Origin: Sphingomonas albertensis
Lineage (GTDB): Bacteria > Pseudomonadota > Alphaproteobacteria > Sphingomonadales > Sphingomonadaceae
Length of the DNA stretch: 64,000 nucleotides
Reading direction: 5' to 3'
Assembly: GCF_014358075.1 (NCBI RefSeq)
Contig: NZ_JACONT010000001.1
Location: 124,001-188,000, forward strand
Of the stretch, positions 25,447-34,375 are shown one piece after another; within the stretch, counting starts at the first letter, position 1, and each line of letters begins with the position of its first letter. The notes under the pieces are model-generated. The model was not told where the DNA came from. It saw only the letters and a list, made by a program, of their open reading frames with translations, and did not search any database. The position numbers and the translations under genes were made by a program.

Positions 25447-27092
25447 CTGCGTTCGGTACGCTGATCGCCGAGGAGCGACGGCGGCAACGGCGCGGCCTGT
25501 GGCGTGCGGGTGGCTATGCGGCGGTCGTTGCGATCGCTTCGGTCGTTCTGCTCGGGCTGTCGGGCTGGTTCATCACGGCCGCAGCGGTCGCCGGGCTGGC
25601 GGGAACGATCGCCGCGGAGGGCTTCAACTACATGCTGCCGAGCGCCGGCATCCGCCTGCTCGCGATCCTCCGCACCGCAGGGCGCTATGGCGAGCGGCTC
25701 GCTAGCCACGAAATGGCGTTCGGCGCGCTCGCCCGCATCCGACCTGCGCTGTTCCTCGGTCTGGCGAAGGGCCCTTCGGATCGTGCGCTGGCGCTGACGC
25801 AAGGCGAAGCGACGGCGCGGATCGTGCAGGACGTGAACGTCGTCGAGGCGCAGTTCGTCCGCCTCTCTGCGGTGCCGGGTATGATCGCAGCGCTGGCGAG
25901 CGGCTTGGTCCTGTGCGCCTTGGGCGGGTGGCGACCGGCCGTTGCGCTGGTGCTGTGCCTGGCCGGCCTTCTGGCGTTCGTGACCTTGCTCGCTCGACGC
26001 ATCGAAGCGCCCGGGCGTGAGGTGCAGCGCGCGACCGGGACGTTGAAGGAGGCCTTTGCCGGCGTGGCCGATGCCGCTGCGGAACTTCGCTGCTACGGAG
26101 TCGAGGCGCAGGCGATGGCCGCAGTCGACGCGAACAGCCGGCGTCTGGCGGAGGCGCAACGCGCGCAGGCCTGCGCCGCGGGCTGGTTCGAGTTCACCCA
26201 GGCGGTAGCCCTTGGCGTGGCTGGACTCGCAACGTTGCTGCTCGCCGCGCCTTCGGGGGCGCCGATCGCGGCATTATGCGCGCTGGCGGCTGTAATGACG
26301 ATCGACGGCGCGGGCCCGGTGCTGCGCAGCCTTGCCCAACGGAGCGCGGTGCGCGAGGCGACCGCACGGCTCGACGATCTGCTGCCGGATGCGGTCGAGC
26401 AGGGCGACGCGATCGCGTGTATCGGCGACCCGTCGCTCGACCTGCGTGGTACGCATCTGGTCGCCGGAACACGCGCCGCGCTGGTGGGAGCATCGGGGAC
26501 GGGCAAGACCACGCTTGTAGAAAGCCTGCTCGGCCTGCGGTCGGTCGAGCCGGGTACCGCGTTTATCGACGGCAGGGACGTCGCCCGCATCCCGCTCACC
26601 ACCCGTCGCGCGACGTTCGGCTGGGCTCCGCAGGACGCGGCGCTGTTGGCCGGTACGATCCGCGACACTCTTGCCCTCGGCGATCCGCTGGCCGACGATG
26701 CGGCGATGTGGGTAGTCCTCGACGACGTTGCGCTGGCCGACGTCGTCGGAGCGCTTCCGGACGGCCTCGATAGCTGGATCGGCGAGCACGGCGTGCGGCT
26801 GTCGGGCGGTGAGCGGCGGCGGCTGGCGCTTGCCCGTGCGTACCTCGCCCCCGCGCCGTGGCTGCTGCTCGACGAGCCGACCGAAGGATTGGATGCCGCC
26901 ACCGAGCGGCGCGTCGCCGAACGCTTGTCGGCCCGGTTGGCGAGAACGGGGCAGGGGCTCGTGATGGTCAGCCACCGTCCGGCAATGTTCGCGCTGTGCG
27001 ACCGGCAACTCGCGATCGCGCCTGAGCCGGCTGCGACGGTCGCGCTACCGATCGATGCCGCGAGACGGGCGCGTCGGTATGGCCGAGAGTGA
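25443..27092 (+). CDS. cydC: Heterodimeric ABC transporter subunit CydC
   Basis: A 549-residue permease-ATPase partner of CydD. Membrane helices occupy residues 20-300 (LSGWFITAAAVAGLAG and YMLPSAGIRLLAILRTAGRYGER are typical CydC segments). The ATPase part shows GASGTGKTTL, signature LSGGERRRLALARAYL, Walker B LLLDEPTEGLD and switch region MVSHRP. Start ATG 25443 overlaps the cydD stop. The region after its stop (27093-27203) holds a short GC-rich hairpin without a T run and nothing else recognisable. Confidence 0.94.
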   Translation: MTAFGTLIAEERRRQRRGLWRAGGYAAVVAIASVVLLGLSGWFITAAAVAGLAGTIAAEGFNYMLPSAGIRLLAILRTAGRYGERLASHEMAFGALARIRPALFLGLAKGPSDRALALTQGEATARIVQDVNVVEAQFVRLSAVPGMIAALASGLVLCALGGWRPAVALVLCLAGLLAFVTLLARRIEAPGREVQRATGTLKEAFAGVADAAAELRCYGVEAQAMAAVDANSRRLAEAQRAQACAAGWFEFTQAVALGVAGLATLLLAAPSGAPIAALCALAAVMTIDGAGPVLRSLAQRSAVREATARLDDLLPDAVEQGDAIACIGDPSLDLRGTHLVAGTRAALVGASGTGKTTLVESLLGLRSVEPGTAFIDGRDVARIPLTTRRATFGWAPQDAALLAGTIRDTLALGDPLADDAAMWVVLDDVALADVVGALPDGLDSWIGEHGVRLSGGERRRLALARAYLAPAPWLLLDEPTEGLDAATERRVAERLSARLARTGQGLVMVSHRPAMFALCDRQLAIAPEPAATVALPIDAARRARRYGRE

Positions 27093-27203
27093 AAACTCAC
27101 TTAAAATCTGCGGTTCGGGGCGACGGTCGCCCGAGTACGCGGGTCACCGAGTCGCGGTGAGGCGAGGACCCCGGAAAGGGAGGCACTCGCCCAGGATCGG
27201 CCG

Positions 27204-27923
27204 TCAGAGTCGTATGCCGAGCCCGACGCCGAACACCAGAGGGTCGAGGCTGATCGCGACGCGCTGCGTGCCGGCTGCCGTCGTTCGCAGCCGTGCGGTC
27301 GTGTCGATATCGATGTATTTGACGTCGAGGTTCAGGAACACCCTCGGCGTGATGTCGATATCGACGCCTGCCTGTGCCGCCCAGCCGAAGCTGTCCTTCA
27401 TGTGAACGTCGGTCGATCCGACCGCCGCGATGAGGCCGTCGGACGCCTTTTCATTCCAGAAGATCGTGTAGTTGAGCCCGGCACCGACATAGGGGCGGAC
27501 CTTGCCGGTCGGATTCAAACGATATTGCGCGGTCAGCGTCGGCGGCAATACCCATGTCGAGGCGAGCTTGCCGATCGAGCCGGTCGTGCCGCTGCGGCCA
27601 TCGGCGTGATGCTTGGTGGTCGAGGCGATCAGTTCGAAACCGATGTGATCGGTCGCCATGTAGGTGACGTCGACCTCGGGCATGAAACTGTCGTTCGCGC
27701 CGACACGCTCGCCGGGAAACGCAGGCAGGATGCTGCCGGACTTTTCGTTCGGCGCAACCAGGATCGTTCGTACGCGCACCAGCACGTCGCCTGCGGCGAT
27801 GCCTCGACGCGGGGCCGGATCGGTCTGTGCCAAAGCCGGGGCGGTCTGCGCGAGGGCCGGTGCGGCCACGATCATGCCCGCGCATGCCGCACCGATGGCG
27901 AGGTTCTTGATCGACGATGTCAT
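27204..27923 (-). CDS. OmpW family outer-membrane protein
   Basis: A 239-residue protein: Sec signal with a duplicated APALAQT segment at its end, then an eight-strand barrel. GDVLVRVRTILVAPNEKSG and YVGAGLNYTIFW are typical of OmpW, and the C-terminus ends in leucine after FGVGLGIRL. OmpW-type channels pass small hydrophobic molecules. ATG 27923 is used because CAGGAG precedes it and the signal begins there. Two FNR-type boxes lie 57-92 bp upstream. Escherichia coli ompW is also FNR-controlled, so this arrangement fits a conserved theme. Confidence 0.92.
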   Translation of the reverse strand: MTSSIKNLAIGAACAGMIVAAPALAQTAPALAQTDPAPRRGIAAGDVLVRVRTILVAPNEKSGSILPAFPGERVGANDSFMPEVDVTYMATDHIGFELIASTTKHHADGRSGTTGSIGKLASTWVLPPTLTAQYRLNPTGKVRPYVGAGLNYTIFWNEKASDGLIAAVGSTDVHMKDSFGWAAQAGVDIDITPRVFLNLDVKYIDIDTTARLRTTAAGTQRVAISLDPLVFGVGLGIRL

Positions 27924-27979
27924 GGTCCGGCTCCTGTAATCCAAGGCGCCCGGGCTACCCGTGCAGCATCGAGCAGGCG

Positions 27980-28015
27980 TTGATCGCGGACAAGGGTTGC
28001 GTTGACCGCGGTCAA
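27980..28015. promoter_or_regulatory. Tandem FNR-type boxes upstream of the OmpW gene
   Basis: TTGATCGCGGACAA (27980-27993, imperfect) and TTGACCGCGGTCAA (28002-28015, perfect palindrome) are 22 bp apart, two helical turns. They sit in the divergent gap between the OmpW gene and the TolC-led efflux operon and could affect both. Confidence 0.72.
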
Positions 28016-28104
28016 AGACGCGACGCCCGCCACCGCGCATTTCGCGGCCATGGGCAGTCCTGCTGGCTTACCCGTCGCGTCCCGCGAATTGCTTTGCTAG
28101 GGTC

Positions 28105-29616
28105 ATGGCGGGCGAGGATTCGAGGGCGATACGGGTGGGGGGAAAGTGGCACTGGTCGATGGCGGTCGCGCTGACGGCGTGCCTTTCGTCGACTGCCGAG
28201 GCGCAGACGGCGCTCAGCTTCGACGCGGCGCAGATGCGGTTGGATCGGACGTCGCGCGCGCTGAGTGCCGCCGATCACGGTGTCGATGCGGCGAAGGCGG
28301 GGGCGGACGCGATGCGCACGCTGCACCGACCGATCGTCACCGCGTCGGCGCAGTATCTCGTCTACGAGAAGACGCTGTCGGTCGATCTCGCGGGGGCCAA
28401 GGGCAATGCGCTGGGCCACACCCAGGATTTCCTCGCGGCATTTCCCGGTAGCGTGCCCCCGGCGTTTCGGCAGATCGCAGGCGAGATCACCGGGCGGTTG
28501 TCGCAGGCGCTGCCGGGTCTGTTCGATGCGATCCCCGACCAGCTCAGCTACCGCTTCCGCGACGAGGTGTTCCGGCCGACCGTACAGGCGGCGATGCCGC
28601 TCTATACCGGCGGCGCGATCCCGGCGATCCAGCGTGCGGCGCAAGGCGGCGTCGCGATGGCCGAGGGACGCCGCGCGCAGGTGATCGATCTGGCGCGGAT
28701 CAACCTGATCCGCGCCTATTTCGGGCAGCAGGCGGCAGCCGGGCTGCTCGAAGCCGCCCGCCGCAGCCGCGATGCGCTCGACAAGATCCTGTCGGATTCG
28801 CGCAAGCTGGAGGCGGCGGGGGTCATTTCGCGTGCCCGGACGCTGGAGGTGCAGGTTGCGCGCGATACTGCCGAGCGCACCTATCAGCGTGCCGACCTGT
28901 CCAACGCGACCGCGCGCGACGAACTCGCGCGGCTGCTCGAGGTCGAGGGCAACGTGGTGCCGACGACCGCGTTGTTCGTGCAGACGCGTCCGCTGGCGCC
29001 GGTCGAGACCTATCTGGGCAGCGAGGGCACGGCACCGGAGGCACGGACAGCGGATGCCGGGCGGCAGATCGCCGACGCCGGCGTCGCGCTGGCCCGGTCG
29101 CGCCGCCTGCCGCAGGCCTATGCGTTCGGTGAATATAACTTCAACCGCTCCAACGCGCTGCCGATCGAGCCGGACTGGATCGCCGGCGTCGGCGTTCGCT
29201 ACACCATCCTCTCGAACATCGACCGCCGGCGCACCGAGGACGCAGCGCGCTCGCAGGCCGCCGCCGCCGCGGATACCGCGGCCGAGGCACGCAGGATCGC
29301 CACCAGCGCGACGATCCGCGCGTACAATCTCGTCGAGGGCGCCCGCCGCTCGTTCGTCCTGCTCGACAGCAGCATGGTCGCGGCGCGCGAGAATGTCCGC
29401 GTGCAGGCGGTGGCGTTCCGCGAAGGCGAGGGGACCGCGACGCCGGTGATCGCCGCGCAGGCTGCGCTCGATACCGCCGAGGCACAACGCATCGCCGTCG
29501 CCTATGAATACGACCTAGCGCTCGCCGGGCTGCTCGCTTCGGCCAGCCGGCTAGACGCGTTCGGTGCGCATCTCGCGCAGGCCGACCAGCGCCTCACCTA
29601 CGGAACCGACCGATGA
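28105..29616 (+). CDS. TolC family outer-membrane efflux channel
   Basis: A 503-residue TolC/OEP protein made of two helical repeats. The mature part contains long Ala/Arg-rich heptad helices (for example LDKILSDSRKLEAAGVISRA) and short strands such as YAFGEYNF and VGVRYTIL. ATG 28105 is the first start; the Sec-like signal is MAVALTACLSSTAEAQT, so the true start may be ATG 28159. It overlaps the HlyD gene by four bases, and the operon goes on to two permeases. It forms the outer-membrane exit of that efflux system. Confidence 0.9.
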   Translation: MAGEDSRAIRVGGKWHWSMAVALTACLSSTAEAQTALSFDAAQMRLDRTSRALSAADHGVDAAKAGADAMRTLHRPIVTASAQYLVYEKTLSVDLAGAKGNALGHTQDFLAAFPGSVPPAFRQIAGEITGRLSQALPGLFDAIPDQLSYRFRDEVFRPTVQAAMPLYTGGAIPAIQRAAQGGVAMAEGRRAQVIDLARINLIRAYFGQQAAAGLLEAARRSRDALDKILSDSRKLEAAGVISRARTLEVQVARDTAERTYQRADLSNATARDELARLLEVEGNVVPTTALFVQTRPLAPVETYLGSEGTAPEARTADAGRQIADAGVALARSRRLPQAYAFGEYNFNRSNALPIEPDWIAGVGVRYTILSNIDRRRTEDAARSQAAAAADTAAEARRIATSATIRAYNLVEGARRSFVLLDSSMVAARENVRVQAVAFREGEGTATPVIAAQAALDTAEAQRIAVAYEYDLALAGLLASASRLDAFGAHLAQADQRLTYGTDR

Positions 29617-30614
29617 GCGACCCCACCGCCCCGCCGACCCGCCGTGCGCGCGTGCTGCTCTATGTCGGCCTGATCGTTGTGGTCGCGACTGTGGGCATCG
29701 GCTTGTGGCTCGCGAGCCGTCCAGGACCCGAGCAGATCCAGGGCATGGTCGAGGCGGACAGCGTTAACGTCGCGACCAAGGCGCTGGCCCGCGTGGACCG
29801 GTTGCTCGTCGACGAGGGCGCGCGGGTGAAAGCGGGACAGGTGCTCGCGACGCTGTCGAGCCCGGAGCTTGGCAATGCCGAGCGTCAGGCGCAGGGCGCG
29901 CTCGATACCGCGCGGGCGCTCGATGCGGTGGCACAGGCCGGCGCGCGCAGCGAGGATGTCGGCTCGCTCCGCGCGATCTGGCAGTCGGCGCAGGCCGCGG
30001 CGGATCTCGGCGCGACGTCGAGCCGCCGCGCGGACACGCTGTACGCCGAGGGGGTCATCGCGGCGCAGCGACGTGACGAGGCGCATGCGGCGCGCGACAG
30101 CAGCCGGATGTCGGCCGAGGCCGCACGGCTGCAATATGAGAAGGCGCTGGCCGGGCCCCGTCGCGAGGACAAGCAGGCTTCGGCGGCACAGGTTCGGATC
30201 GCGCAGGCGGGGTTGTCGACGGCACGATCGCTGATGACCGAGACACGGCTGGTGTCGCCGATCGACGGTGAAATCTCACGCAAATTGCTCCAGCCGGGTG
30301 AGATCGTCAGTCCTGTGCTGCCTGCCTATCAAGTGATCGACATCGACCATCCGCACGTCGAGATCACGGTGCGCGAGAGCCAATATGCGGGCGTCCGTCC
30401 GGGCGGCATCCTGGTCGGCCACGTCCCGGCGCTCGGTCGCGACGTCCGGTTCCGTATCACGTATATCGCGCCCGAAGCCGCGTTCGCGACGGTCCGCGCG
30501 ACGCGGCAGTCGAGCGGCTACGACGTCCGCGCGTTTGCGGTCCAGCTGCGGCCCGTCGAACGGGTCGCGGCGCTGCGTCCGGGCATGAGCGTGCTGTTCG
30601 ACTGGCCGCGATGA
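29613..30614 (+). CDS. HlyD-type membrane-fusion adaptor
   Basis: A 333-residue adaptor with one N-terminal membrane helix (VLLYVGLIVVVATVGIGLWL, residues 14-33), a lipoyl half (VDRLLVDEGARVKAGQVLATL), a long alpha-hairpin (75-205), the second lipoyl half (RLVSPIDGEISRKLLQPGE) and a beta-barrel. It resembles the YhiI group that works with ABC-2 permeases. Both ends overlap neighbours by four bases, so TolC, adaptor and permeases are made together. Confidence 0.92.
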   Translation: MSDPTAPPTRRARVLLYVGLIVVVATVGIGLWLASRPGPEQIQGMVEADSVNVATKALARVDRLLVDEGARVKAGQVLATLSSPELGNAERQAQGALDTARALDAVAQAGARSEDVGSLRAIWQSAQAAADLGATSSRRADTLYAEGVIAAQRRDEAHAARDSSRMSAEAARLQYEKALAGPRREDKQASAAQVRIAQAGLSTARSLMTETRLVSPIDGEISRKLLQPGEIVSPVLPAYQVIDIDHPHVEITVRESQYAGVRPGGILVGHVPALGRDVRFRITYIAPEAAFATVRATRQSSGYDVRAFAVQLRPVERVAALRPGMSVLFDWPR

Positions 30615-31747
30615 GCGCGTTCCGGCGGGCGCTGGCCGAGGAGCTCGCGCATCTCTGGCGCGATCGGTTCGATCTCGCACTGCTGACGCTGGTGCCGCTG
30701 ATCTGCCTCGTCGTGATGGGCGGGATGCTGTCGCGGGGCTCGCCGCGTGGCCTCGGCGTGGTGATCGTCGACCAGGATCGCAGCGTCGCCTCCCGGTCGA
30801 TCGTCCGCGCGATCGGCGCGGTCGATGCGCTGACGATCGTCGATGACGTATCCAGCCTGTCGGAGGGGTTTTCCGCGATCCGGCGCGAACGGGCGATCGC
30901 GGTGGTCGTGCTTCCATCCGGTCTGGGCGGGGCGCGGACGGCGGCGACCCCGCGCACGATCGAGATCTTCTACCAGACCGCGTTTCTGTCGACCGGCGCG
31001 CTGACCTCTGCGCTGCTCCAGGCGACGATCACCGCGGACCTGGCGAGGCAGGTACCCACAAACGCCGGCGTCGGCGGGATCGCGTTGCTCAGGGTGCCGC
31101 TGCCGGGCGTACAGGTGACGCTGCTGGGCAATCCGTCCGCCAGTCTCGAATGGTATCTCGGCCTGCTGATCGGTCCCGCGATCCTGCATCTGCTGATCGC
31201 CGTGACGTGCGCCGCATCGCTCGGGCGCGAAGTGGTCGACGGGTCGATGGCGCCCTGGGCGGTTCGGGTCGGTGCCCCTGCGATGGCGGCGGCGGGCCGG
31301 TTGTTGCCGCATGTCGTGATCGGTACGCTCTGGCTATGCCTGTGGCTGTTGTGGCTGACGCTGGGGCAGGGCTTCGCCTTTACCGGCGCGATCGGACTCG
31401 TCGCGATCGGCGGGCTGTTGCTGTTCGTCGCGACCGCGGCGATCTCGACGTTGCTCATCGCGCTGACCGGCGAGGTCGCCACCAGCCTGTCCGCGAGCGT
31501 GATCTATGCGGGGTCCGCGCTCGCCTATTCGGGCGCGTCGCTGCCGATCACCGGCGGCATCGCGGTCGCGCGGATCTGGAGCGCGATCCTGCCGCTCACC
31601 CATTTTGTCACGCTCGAGATGCACCAGACGATCGGCGTGGACACCGTGATATGGGCGAAGCAGGCGGCGATCCTGATGCTGTCGGCTTTGGTCGCGGGCG
31701 GCGGCGCGGCGCTGCTGCTGCGGCGGCGGGCGCGCAACTCGGCATGA
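30611..31747 (+). CDS. ABC-2 type permease, first of a pair
   Basis: A 378-residue membrane protein with the ABC-2 (YhhJ-like) plan: one N-terminal helix (LALLTLVPLICLVVMGGML), a soluble periplasmic domain of about 150 residues, then five or six helices. The motif near the end of the helix block (ILPLTHFVTLEMHQTIG) matches the PLTHF/PxTYF signature. It overlaps the second permease by ATGA. No ATP-binding protein is encoded in the operon and neither permease carries one fused, which is unusual. Confidence 0.9.
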   Translation: MSAFRRALAEELAHLWRDRFDLALLTLVPLICLVVMGGMLSRGSPRGLGVVIVDQDRSVASRSIVRAIGAVDALTIVDDVSSLSEGFSAIRRERAIAVVVLPSGLGGARTAATPRTIEIFYQTAFLSTGALTSALLQATITADLARQVPTNAGVGGIALLRVPLPGVQVTLLGNPSASLEWYLGLLIGPAILHLLIAVTCAASLGREVVDGSMAPWAVRVGAPAMAAAGRLLPHVVIGTLWLCLWLLWLTLGQGFAFTGAIGLVAIGGLLLFVATAAISTLLIALTGEVATSLSASVIYAGSALAYSGASLPITGGIAVARIWSAILPLTHFVTLEMHQTIGVDTVIWAKQAAILMLSALVAGGGAALLLRRRARNSA

Positions 31748-32820
31748 GTTTCCGCCAAGCCTTCGAAGGCGCGCTGCTCGAAATCCTGCGGACGCGCGAT
31801 CTGGTCGCGGTCGCCGTGATCTCGGTGCTGTTCTACGCCTTCTACTACCCGGCACCCTATGCGCATCAGGTCGTCGAGCGCCTGCCGATCGTCGTCGTCG
31901 ACGCGGATCGCAGTGCCGTCTCACGCGCCATCGTTCGCAACCTCGGCGCCGCGCACGAGGTGGTGATCGCCGCCAACGTATCCGACATGGTCGCGGCACG
32001 AGCGCTTGTCCGCAACCGGCAAGCCGAGGGCATCCTGCTGATCCCGCACGATCTGGGTTCGGCGGTGATCGAAGGGCGACCCGGCGGCGGCATCGCGGTC
32101 TGGCTCAACGGCGCCTATCTGCTCCGCGCGGAGGCGGTCGGAAAGACCGTCGGCGCGGCGATCGGTGCGACGCTCGAAGGTCGGCTGTCGGGGCTCGCGG
32201 AATCGGTCGCAGTGCCGGTCACACCGGTCGTCACCCGTCCGCTGTTCAACACGACCGAGGGGTATCGCGACTATATCTTCCCCGCGGTGGCCAACATCAT
32301 TCTGCAACAGACGCTGTTGTTCTCGGTCGCGCGTCTGATAGCCGAGCGGCGCCGCAACGGCCGGTGGCAGCGCGGAATGTTCCTCGGCGTATGGGCTGCG
32401 TGCACGACGATCGGCACGCTCGGCGCGCTGTTCTACTTCGGCCTGATCTACTGGCTGCAGGACATTCCGCACGGCGGCAACATCCCCGCGCTGCTCCTGA
32501 CCGGGCCGCTGTTCGCCGCGACCGTGTCCGCACTCGCACTGACGATCGGCAGCATGGTGAGGAGCGGCGACGATGCGCTGAAACTGCTCATCCCGACGTC
32601 GATCCCGTTCGTGTTCCTGTCGGGGTTCGCGTGGCCGCTGTTCGCGATGCCCGGCTGGGTCCAGGTCATCGCCTGGATGATCCCCGTCACCCCGGCGACG
32701 CACATCTTCGTGCCGCTCAACCAGATGGGCGCGTCACTGGGCGAGGTCCGTGGTGCGGTCGCGATCCTGGTCGTGCAACTGGCGGTGTTCGGATCGGTGG
32801 CGCGTTACCGTTTGCGATGA
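31744..32820 (+). CDS. ABC-2 type permease, second of a pair
   Basis: A 358-residue homologue of the preceding permease with the same layout: helix at 22-38, periplasmic domain, then helices from about residue 180 (FPAVANIILQQTLLFSVARL) to the end, with IPVTPATHIFVPLNQMG as the family signature. ATG 31744 is set by the ATGA overlap; the longer frame upstream is out-of-frame shadow of the first permease. The pair probably forms a heterodimer that exports a compound through the HlyD and TolC partners. A separately encoded ATPase would be needed. Confidence 0.9.
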   Translation: MSFRQAFEGALLEILRTRDLVAVAVISVLFYAFYYPAPYAHQVVERLPIVVVDADRSAVSRAIVRNLGAAHEVVIAANVSDMVAARALVRNRQAEGILLIPHDLGSAVIEGRPGGGIAVWLNGAYLLRAEAVGKTVGAAIGATLEGRLSGLAESVAVPVTPVVTRPLFNTTEGYRDYIFPAVANIILQQTLLFSVARLIAERRRNGRWQRGMFLGVWAACTTIGTLGALFYFGLIYWLQDIPHGGNIPALLLTGPLFAATVSALALTIGSMVRSGDDALKLLIPTSIPFVFLSGFAWPLFAMPGWVQVIAWMIPVTPATHIFVPLNQMGASLGEVRGAVAILVVQLAVFGSVARYRLR

Positions 32821-32896
32821 ACGCACCGAGCAAGGTGCGATCTGCCGATCCGCACCCCAAGCCCGACGCCGTCCCCCCGTGTCTCGTATCGTTCCG

Positions 32897-34186
32897 TCAG
32901 GCAGCCTTGGCGGCCATCCGCGCGGCGAGCTTCTCTTCCTCGGTCCACACCTTGCGCTCGCGCGCGGGCTTGGCAGGCTTGATCTGCTTGACCGGGCCGC
33001 CGCCCAGCACCGGCGCGCGCTTGGTCGAGTGACGCGCGATTTCGCAATGCCATTCGTGGTCGTCCTGCACGGTCAGGGTGCGCCCGATCTCGCGCTCGAC
33101 ATCGTGCAGCCACGCGCGCTGCTCGGCATCGCACAAGGTGATCGCGAAGCCGCTGCGCCCGGCACGACCGGTACGGCCGATGCGGTGGACATAGCTTTCC
33201 GGCAGGCTTGGCAGGTCATGGTTGAATACGTGCGTCACCGTGTCGACGTCGATCCCGCGCGCGGCAATGTCGGTCGCAACGAGCACCTGCACGGTGCCGG
33301 CACGGAACGCGTCGAGCGCACGCTCGCGCTGACCCTGCGACTTGTTGCCGTGCAGCGCTTCTGCGGTGATGCCTGCCTCGCCGATGAACGCACACACGTC
33401 GTTCGCGATGTTCTTCTGGAGCGTGAAGACGACCGCCTGGCCCATATTCGGCGTCTGCAACAACGCCAGCAGCGCCGCCTTCTTGTCGGCCGCGTCGAGG
33501 AACATCACCGACTGGTCGATCCGGTCGACCGTGGTCGAGGGCGGTGCGATCTCGACCTTGGCCGGATCGCGCAACAGGCTCTCGGCCAGCGCGGCGATCG
33601 ACTTCGGCATCGTCGCCGAGAACAGCAGCGTGTGGCGATCCGCCGGCAGCGTCGCAACGATCCGCTCGATCGGCTTGGCAAAGCCCATGTCGAGCATCTG
33701 GTCGGCCTCGTCGAGCACCAGCGCTTCGAGCTGCGACAGGTCGCAAAGGCCCTGCTCGACCAGATCGAGCAGGCGGCCCGGCGCGGCGACGATGATGTCG
33801 ACACCGGCCTCGAGCGCCTTGACCTGGTGGAACTGGCTGACGCCACCGAAGATCGTCATCACGCTCGGCTTGATGTGCCGGCCGAAGCTCTCGAAGCCGG
33901 CGGCGATCTGCGAGACGAGTTCGCGCGTCGGCGCGAGCACCAACACGCGCGCGCCACCCTTCGGCGCCGGGCGAGGGTTGGCGGCAAGGCGGTGGAGCAG
34001 CGGCAGCGCGAACGCCGCGGTCTTGCCGGTACCGGTCTGCGCCATGCCGAGCATGTCACGACCCCCCAACAGCATCGGGATCGACTGCGCCTGGATCGGC
34101 GTCGGGTGGGTATAGCCCTCTTCGGCGAGCGCCTGCAGCAGGGTGGGCGCGAGCGAGAGATCGGCGAAAGTCATGGTCATTGTCAC
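32897..34186 (-). CDS. DEAD-box RNA helicase (RhlE-like)
   Basis: A 429-residue helicase with all core motifs in order: Q motif (GYTHPTPIQAQSIP), Walker A (AQTGTGKT), PTRELVSQ, DEAD, SAT, and the second domain with VATDIAARGIDVD and HRIGRTGRAG. A basic tail (PAKPARERKVW) follows. It unwinds short RNA duplexes, in ribosome assembly or RNA decay or at low temperature. GTG 34186 has GGAGG six bases upstream; ATG codons at 34180 and 34174 are alternatives. It is a single gene. Confidence 0.95.
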   Translation of the reverse strand: MTMTMTFADLSLAPTLLQALAEEGYTHPTPIQAQSIPMLLGGRDMLGMAQTGTGKTAAFALPLLHRLAANPRPAPKGGARVLVLAPTRELVSQIAAGFESFGRHIKPSVMTIFGGVSQFHQVKALEAGVDIIVAAPGRLLDLVEQGLCDLSQLEALVLDEADQMLDMGFAKPIERIVATLPADRHTLLFSATMPKSIAALAESLLRDPAKVEIAPPSTTVDRIDQSVMFLDAADKKAALLALLQTPNMGQAVVFTLQKNIANDVCAFIGEAGITAEALHGNKSQGQRERALDAFRAGTVQVLVATDIAARGIDVDTVTHVFNHDLPSLPESYVHRIGRTGRAGRSGFAITLCDAEQRAWLHDVEREIGRTLTVQDDHEWHCEIARHSTKRAPVLGGGPVKQIKPAKPARERKVWTEEEKLAARMAAKAA

Positions 34187-34375
34187 GCGGCGCCTCCAGC
34201 GCTGAGCTAAAGCTGCGCCTGGTAGGGCTTAGCGTCCTGAGCGCGGGCAGGTAGGTTTTATGCTGCACTGCGTCAATCAGGAAAGCCGGGGGAGGGCGGT
34301 TTGACGCTGGAGTCTTTATCGAGCCGCGCACCGCGGATCGTCCCGGCCCGTCACCTCGGCCTTGCGCGAGGCGTC

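Noticed and set aside
27130..27150. GGGCGAC/GTCGCCC symmetry after cydC as a terminator
   Set aside because: The stem leaves almost no loop and no T run follows.
32822..32839. CGCACC/GGTGCG hairpin between the second permease and the helicase as a terminator
   Set aside because: Only a six-base stem with no T run; could be chance in GC-rich DNA.
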